Source of the DNA: Cyanobacteria bacterium UBA8803
Lineage (GTDB): Bacteria > Cyanobacteriota > Cyanobacteriia > Cyanobacteriales > Coleofasciculaceae
Length of the DNA: 11,944 bases
NCBI GenBank assembly: GCA_003505715.1
Contig: DNXU01000400.1
Span: 928-12,871 of the forward strand
Direction of reading: 5' to 3'
Shown one piece after another: positions 8,951 to 11,944 of this stretch (positions are counted from its first letter, which is position 1; each line of letters opens with the position of its first letter). The notes under the pieces are model-generated. The model had not been told where the DNA came from and did not search any database. It was given only the letters and a program-made list of their open reading frames with translations. Made by a program: the position numbers and the translations under genes.

Positions 8951-8968
8951 TATGTAAATTAATGTAAC
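8951..8968 (-). promoter_or_regulatory. HLR1 operator (RpaB site) of psb34
   Basis: On the minus strand the site reads GTTACATTAATTTACATA: two direct octamers, GTTACATT and TTTACATA, separated by two bases, which is the published form of the HLR1 element bound by the response regulator RpaB. It ends 27 bases before the psb34 ATG. It overlaps the proposed -10 box, which suggests that RpaB represses in low light and releases in high light. Confidence 0.75.
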
Positions 8969-8989
8969 GAATATTTTACAGAATGGCAA
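8961..8989 (-). promoter_or_regulatory. Probable psb34 promoter
   Basis: On the minus strand TTGCCA (8984-8989, five of six matches to TTGACA) is followed after 17 bases by TACATT (8961-8966, four of six matches to TATAAT). The -10 box lies inside the first HLR1 octamer. The predicted transcript would have a leader of about 30 bases. Confidence 0.45.
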
Positions 8990-9062
8990 GGGGCATGATA
9001 TCAATTCTGGTTTTGTCCTTGATAAGCGCGGCTTAATTGTACGGATTTGAAGGCGATCGCCT

Positions 9063-9094
9063 ATTTCCCCCTAGAACCCATTTCCCTTAGAACC
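9063..9094. repeat. ATTTCCCCTAGAAC motif, tandem copies 2 and 3
   Basis: ATTTCCCCCTAGAACCC (9063-9079) is followed at once by ATTTCCCTTAGAACC (9080-9094). Both resemble the unit at 8669-8682 next to the psb34 terminator. No function is known to me. Confidence 0.45.
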
Positions 9095-9114
9095 ACATGC
9101 TGCGGCAGACAGAC

Positions 9115-9145
9115 AAAAAAAACCCACGGCTAGGGGCAGCGTGGG
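9115..9145 (-). terminator. Orphan minus-strand terminator
   Basis: CCCACG (9123-9128) pairs with CGTGGG (9140-9145); the loop may pair further as GCT/AGC. Read on the minus strand it ends in eight T residues (A run 9115-9122). No minus-strand coding region precedes it before the plus-strand gene at 9388, so it may end an unannotated small RNA, antisense transcription from the promoter region, or be a remnant. Confidence 0.6.
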
Positions 9146-9214
9146 GCAGGAAAATTATAGTCCACTTGCACTTATATCTGAGCCTGCACCCCTTATGCAG
9201 AATTCATACAACAA

Positions 9215-9268
9215 AGACGGTGCGTTAGGAGAGCATAACGCACCCTACGAATAGAGGCTGTGCGTAAG
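9215..9268. repeat. Dispersed hairpin repeat, copy B
   Basis: GGTGCGTTA (9219-9227) and TAACGCACC (9236-9244) form a perfect nine-base stem with an eight-base loop. The right flank CTACGAATAGAGGC and the following GTG.GTAAG match the flank of copy C in the same orientation, so the related element is about 54 bases long and not only the hairpin. Confidence 0.8.
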
Positions 9269-9338
9269 GTGCGGTATTCCTCACCTGGCTCATCGGTTAG
9301 CACAACCTTGCACATCTTGCAGGTTTAATCGACTAACT

Positions 9339-9356
9339 GTTACATTTATTTACATA
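9339..9356 (+). promoter_or_regulatory. HLR1 operator (RpaB site) of the Psb35-like gene
   Basis: The site reads GTTACATTTATTTACATA: octamers GTTACATT and TTTACATA separated by two bases. It differs at one base from the psb34 site. It ends 31 bases before the ATG. A possible -35 (TTGCAG, 9317-9322) lies 18 bases before TACATT (9341-9346), which again places the operator over the -10 region. Confidence 0.75.
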
Positions 9357-9387
9357 AAGAAACGAAAGTTCACTGAGGTAAACGGAA

Positions 9388-9615
9388 ATGACTATTTTAA
9401 TTGCACTGTTTGTTATCGGATGGGTAGCTGCTTCAGTTTTAGGAACCTTGGCTTATTTCCGAGGCGAACAGTCCAAGCCCATCCACGAGCGTAACTGGCG
9501 GTCTGAGTCTTTCGCCAAGCTAGCCAAGTCTATTACTGGTACTGAGATTGATTACAGCGAGCGGACTCCTGCCTATCGTATGGATGCTTTTGCTAGCAGC
9601 ACGCTGCCTAACTAA
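9388..9615 (+). CDS. psb35: One-helix thylakoid protein, probably Psb35 (ssl2148-like)
   Basis: 75 residues. A ribosome binding site GAGG (9375-9378) lies nine bases before the ATG. Residues 3-23 form a single membrane helix (ILIALFVIGWVAASVLGTLA) with a very short N-terminus; the remainder is a soluble tail with the segments FRGEQSKPIHERNWRSESF and TGTEIDYSERTPAYRMDAF. I recognise this as a small protein conserved in cyanobacteria and believe it is the family of Synechocystis Ssl2148, reported as Psb35, a one-helix protein associated with the CP47 module and Hlips during photosystem II assembly. That assignment is from memory and could be wrong; the safe description is a conserved cyanobacterial one-helix membrane protein. 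An HLR1 operator upstream and an adjacent, divergent psb34 fit a photosystem role. It has its own terminator and is flanked by direct repeat copies B and C. Confidence 0.8.
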   Translation: MTILIALFVIGWVAASVLGTLAYFRGEQSKPIHERNWRSESFAKLAKSITGTEIDYSERTPAYRMDAFASSTLPN

Positions 9616-9643
9616 TACAGATTTGACGTTGTAAGGTGTTATC

Positions 9644-9672
9644 ACCCCAGCTGTAATAAGCTGGGGTTTTTT
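9644..9672 (+). terminator. Intrinsic terminator of the Psb35-like gene
   Basis: ACCCCAGCT (9644-9652) pairs perfectly with AGCTGGGGT (9659-9667) around the loop GTAATA, followed by a T run to 9672. It is a textbook strong terminator 28 bases after the stop codon and separates this gene from speA. Confidence 0.92.
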
Positions 9673-9704
9673 CAGTTATTACGCAGCTACACTATATATA
9701 GGAG

Positions 9705-9753
9705 AGATGGTGCGTTAGCTTCAGCGTAACTACTAATAGAGGCGGTGGGTAAG
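9705..9753. repeat. Dispersed hairpin repeat, copy C (partly deleted)
   Basis: GATGGTGCGTTAGCTTCAGC (9707-9726) followed by GTAAC matches the reverse complement of copy A except for one base, but the sequence then jumps to TACTAATAG where copy A has an extra ACACCC. The right arm of the hairpin is therefore shortened. The flank AATAGAGGCGGTGGGTAAG matches that of copy B. It lies about 110 bases before speA. Confidence 0.7.
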
Positions 9754-9866
9754 TATTATTTCCTTTGGGGTTTGTGCGCTCGCTGATCTAACTTGTGCAA
9801 TGAATCACGCTACATCAAATGCGCTACAGTGACGATGGCACAACAATTAGAGGGTGAAACGAAACG

Positions 9867-11903
9867 ATGTCGGTAGAGCTGACTTCCATAATCGACATTA
9901 GCAATGAAACACAAAAAGAGCATTACCCGGAGATCCGGCCTAATGCTCATCGGAGTTCTGCGACGCCAACACGCCAGACATGGACAATTGAAGACAGTGA
10001 GAAGCTCTATCGGATTCAGGGATGGGGAGAACCATACTTTTCCATTAACGCTGCCGGTCATGTTACCGTTTCTCCCAAAGGCGATCGCGGTGGGTCTTTG
10101 GATTTGTTGGAACTGGTAGAAGCACTCAGGAAACGCAACTTGGGACTGCCTCTTTTAATTCGCTTTTCCGATATCTTGGCCGACCGGATCGAGCGGTTGA
10201 ATGCCTGTTTTGCTAAAGCGATCGCTCGCTACAAATACCCCGGCACTTACCAAGGTGTCTATCCAGTTAAGTGCAACCAGCAAAGACATCTAGTTGAAGA
10301 TTTAGTGCGGTTCGGCGAACCCTATCAGTTCGGTTTGGAAGCGGGTTCTAAACCCGAACTCACGATCGCTCTAGCCACCTTAAAGACGCCAAATTCCCTG
10401 CTGATTTGTAATGGCTACAAAGACCGGGAATACATTGAAACCGCCCTGTTAGCGACGCGGTTGGGACACCGACCTTTGATTGTTTTAGAGCAAGTCGAAG
10501 AAGTGCAACTCGTAATTGATGTTGCCGCTCAATTAGCCATCGAACCCGTAGTGGGAGTACGGGCGAAATTGAGTACCAAAGGCACGGGACGTTGGGGAAC
10601 CTCTACAGGCGATCGCGCTAAATTTGGTCTAACTATTCCGGAGATTCTCACTTGCGTTGAACTGCTGCGGAATGCGGGAATGCTCAATTCCTTACAGTTA
10701 TTACATTTCCACATCGGCTCTCAAATCTCTGCTATTAGTGTCATCAAAGATGCTATCCGCGAAGCCAGCCAAATTTACGTGGAACTCCGTGCCTTGGGAG
10801 CCAACATGCAGTATCTCGATGTTGGTGGCGGTTTAGCGATCGACTACGACGGCTCTAAAACTAACTTCCACGCCTCAAAAAACTACAACATGCAGAACTA
10901 TGCCAACGATATCGTGGCCGAGGTGAAAGAAGCTTGCGAAGCCCGACAGTTACCCGTTCCCACACTGATTAGCGAAAGCGGTCGGGCAATTGCCTCTCAT
11001 CAATCTGTCCTAATCTTCGACGTTCTCAGTACCAGTAACGTCCTCTCTAAAGAACCTGAACCCGTCCAGGAAAGAGAACATCTAATTATTCGCAACCTGT
11101 GGGAAACCTATCGCACTATTAACATCGAAAATTACCAAGAAGCTTACCACGACGCCATCCAGTTCAACGAAGAAGCAAAAAGTCTTTTTAGTCTGGGTTA
11201 CCTCAGCCTGATCCAACGAGCCAGAGCCGAACAATTGTATTGGGCCTGTTGCGATCGCATTTTAAAACTGGTCAGGACTCAAGACTATGTCCCCGATGAC
11301 CTCGAAGACTTGGAAAAAATCATGGCGTCGATTTATTACGTCAACCTATCGGTCTTCCAGTCTGTACCTGACTCCTGGGCAATTAATCAGCTATTTCCCA
11401 TCATGCCTATCCACCGACTAAATGAGGAACCTACTTGCCGAGGTATTTTAGCGGATCTCACCTGTGACAGCGATGGCAAAATTGACCAATTTATCGATCT
11501 CCGAGATGTTAAATCAGTTCTAGAACTCCACCCACTCCGGGAACGCAGAAGCATTTCCGCCTCAATTCCCCATTCCTCTAATCAAGAACCTTATTACTTA
11601 GGTTTGTTCCTTGCTGGTGCCTACCAAGAAATTATGGGCAACTTACACAACCTGTTTGGGGATATCAACGCCGTCCATATCCAGTTAACCCCTAGAGGCT
11701 ATGAAATTGAGCATGTGGTTAAGGGCGATACTGTAACCGAAGTTTTAGGTTACGTGCAGTACGACGCCGAAGATCTAGTTGAGAGTATTCGCCGCCGTAC
11801 CGAACAGGCACTGCAAGACAACCATATTACCTTGGAGGAATCTCAACGGTTACTGAAGAACTACGAGCAGAGTTTGAGTAGCTATACTTATTTATCTTCC
11901 TAA
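9867..11903 (+). CDS. speA: Biosynthetic arginine decarboxylase
   Basis: 678 residues, close to the usual 630-680 for the SpeA family. It converts arginine to agmatine and CO2 with PLP and Mg2+, the first step of the agmatine route to putrescine and spermidine, in the cytoplasm. The fold III PLP barrel starts after a polar N-terminal tail of about 40 residues: YPVKCNQ with the PLP-binding Lys135, LEAGSKPEL, HFHIGSQ with His282, DVGGGLAIDY at 318 (phosphate-binding glycines) and SESGRAI. The helical insertion typical of SpeA (about 408-475) follows. LADLTCDSDGKID contains the active-site Cys533, and the C-terminal part keeps the GAYQE segment. The domain is complete, without frameshift. GAGGG (9850-9854) lies 12 bases before the ATG; no nearby alternative start gives a better fit. 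It is a single gene in this window, separated from its neighbour by a strong terminator. I see no regulatory site beyond repeat C. Confidence 0.97.
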   Translation: MSVELTSIIDISNETQKEHYPEIRPNAHRSSATPTRQTWTIEDSEKLYRIQGWGEPYFSINAAGHVTVSPKGDRGGSLDLLELVEALRKRNLGLPLLIRFSDILADRIERLNACFAKAIARYKYPGTYQGVYPVKCNQQRHLVEDLVRFGEPYQFGLEAGSKPELTIALATLKTPNSLLICNGYKDREYIETALLATRLGHRPLIVLEQVEEVQLVIDVAAQLAIEPVVGVRAKLSTKGTGRWGTSTGDRAKFGLTIPEILTCVELLRNAGMLNSLQLLHFHIGSQISAISVIKDAIREASQIYVELRALGANMQYLDVGGGLAIDYDGSKTNFHASKNYNMQNYANDIVAEVKEACEARQLPVPTLISESGRAIASHQSVLIFDVLSTSNVLSKEPEPVQEREHLIIRNLWETYRTINIENYQEAYHDAIQFNEEAKSLFSLGYLSLIQRARAEQLYWACCDRILKLVRTQDYVPDDLEDLEKIMASIYYVNLSVFQSVPDSWAINQLFPIMPIHRLNEEPTCRGILADLTCDSDGKIDQFIDLRDVKSVLELHPLRERRSISASIPHSSNQEPYYLGLFLAGAYQEIMGNLHNLFGDINAVHIQLTPRGYEIEHVVKGDTVTEVLGYVQYDAEDLVESIRRRTEQALQDNHITLEESQRLLKNYEQSLSSYTYLSS

Positions 11904-11944
11904 GGGACTGCCCAAAAAATAAATTATACCAAATCCGCTGCCAT

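Larger units (their letters stand above)
8924..9387. other. Divergent intergenic region, 464 bases
   Basis: The gap lies between psb34 (minus) and the Psb35-like gene (plus). It holds an HLR1 operator at each end (8951-8968 and 9339-9356), tandem TTCTAGGGGAAAT-like units (9063-9094), a minus-strand terminator without an evident gene (9115-9145) and hairpin repeat B (9215-9268). I see no coding sequence in it. Confidence 0.7.

Noticed and set aside
9154..9159. Perfect TATAAT on the minus strand as promoter of a small RNA.
   Set aside because: No -35 box stands at a suitable distance, and the transcript would consist almost only of the terminator hairpin at 9115-9145.
11904..11944. Terminator or gene start after speA.
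   Set aside because: The 41 remaining bases show no hairpin with T run and no start of a recognisable gene; the window ends too soon.

Overview
The window looks like chromosomal DNA of a cyanobacterium. It carries 13 exact copies of the HIP1 octamer GCGATCGC in 12 kb, two small photosystem II-associated membrane proteins, HLR1-type (RpaB) operators, a biosynthetic arginine decarboxylase, heptameric tandem repeats and a dispersed GGTGCGTTA/TAACGCACC hairpin. The mix of a very large PAS-rich kinase, heptad repeats and dispersed hairpins suggests a large-genome filamentous type, but the genus cannot be fixed from the sequence.

Layout, left to right: heptad repeat (1-21); a small exported protein on the minus strand (30-383); a 586-base divergent gap holding one dispersed hairpin; a 2207-residue hybrid histidine kinase on the plus strand (970-7593); a REC-GGDEF response regulator overlapping it by ATGA (7590-8606); facing terminators; psb34 on the minus strand (8753-8923), too short for a usual ORF cutoff; a 464-base divergent gap with two HLR1 operators, a hairpin repeat and an orphan minus-strand terminator; a small one-helix protein resembling Psb35 on the plus strand (9388-9615) with a strong terminator; another hairpin repeat; and speA on the plus strand (9867-11903).

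The most interesting system is the two-gene signalling operon. The kinase joins an ethylene-receptor-like three-helix membrane domain (Cys73/His77 kept, but Asn33 where ETR1 has Asp25), eight PAS folds of which the second is a LOV blue-light domain with its adduct Cys334, two GAF domains, a full kinase core, two receiver domains and an HPt domain. The coupled partner is a diguanylate cyclase with intact catalytic and I-site motifs. The inferred pathway is membrane signal plus blue light, then phosphorelay, then c-di-GMP. In the known cyanobacterial ethylene/light receptor Slr1212 the light module is a bilin-binding GAF, so a LOV module would be a different solution.

The second theme is a photosystem II assembly locus: psb34 and the Psb35-like gene diverge from one gap and carry almost identical HLR1 operators at nearly the same distance from their start codons, which suggests shared control by RpaB under high light.
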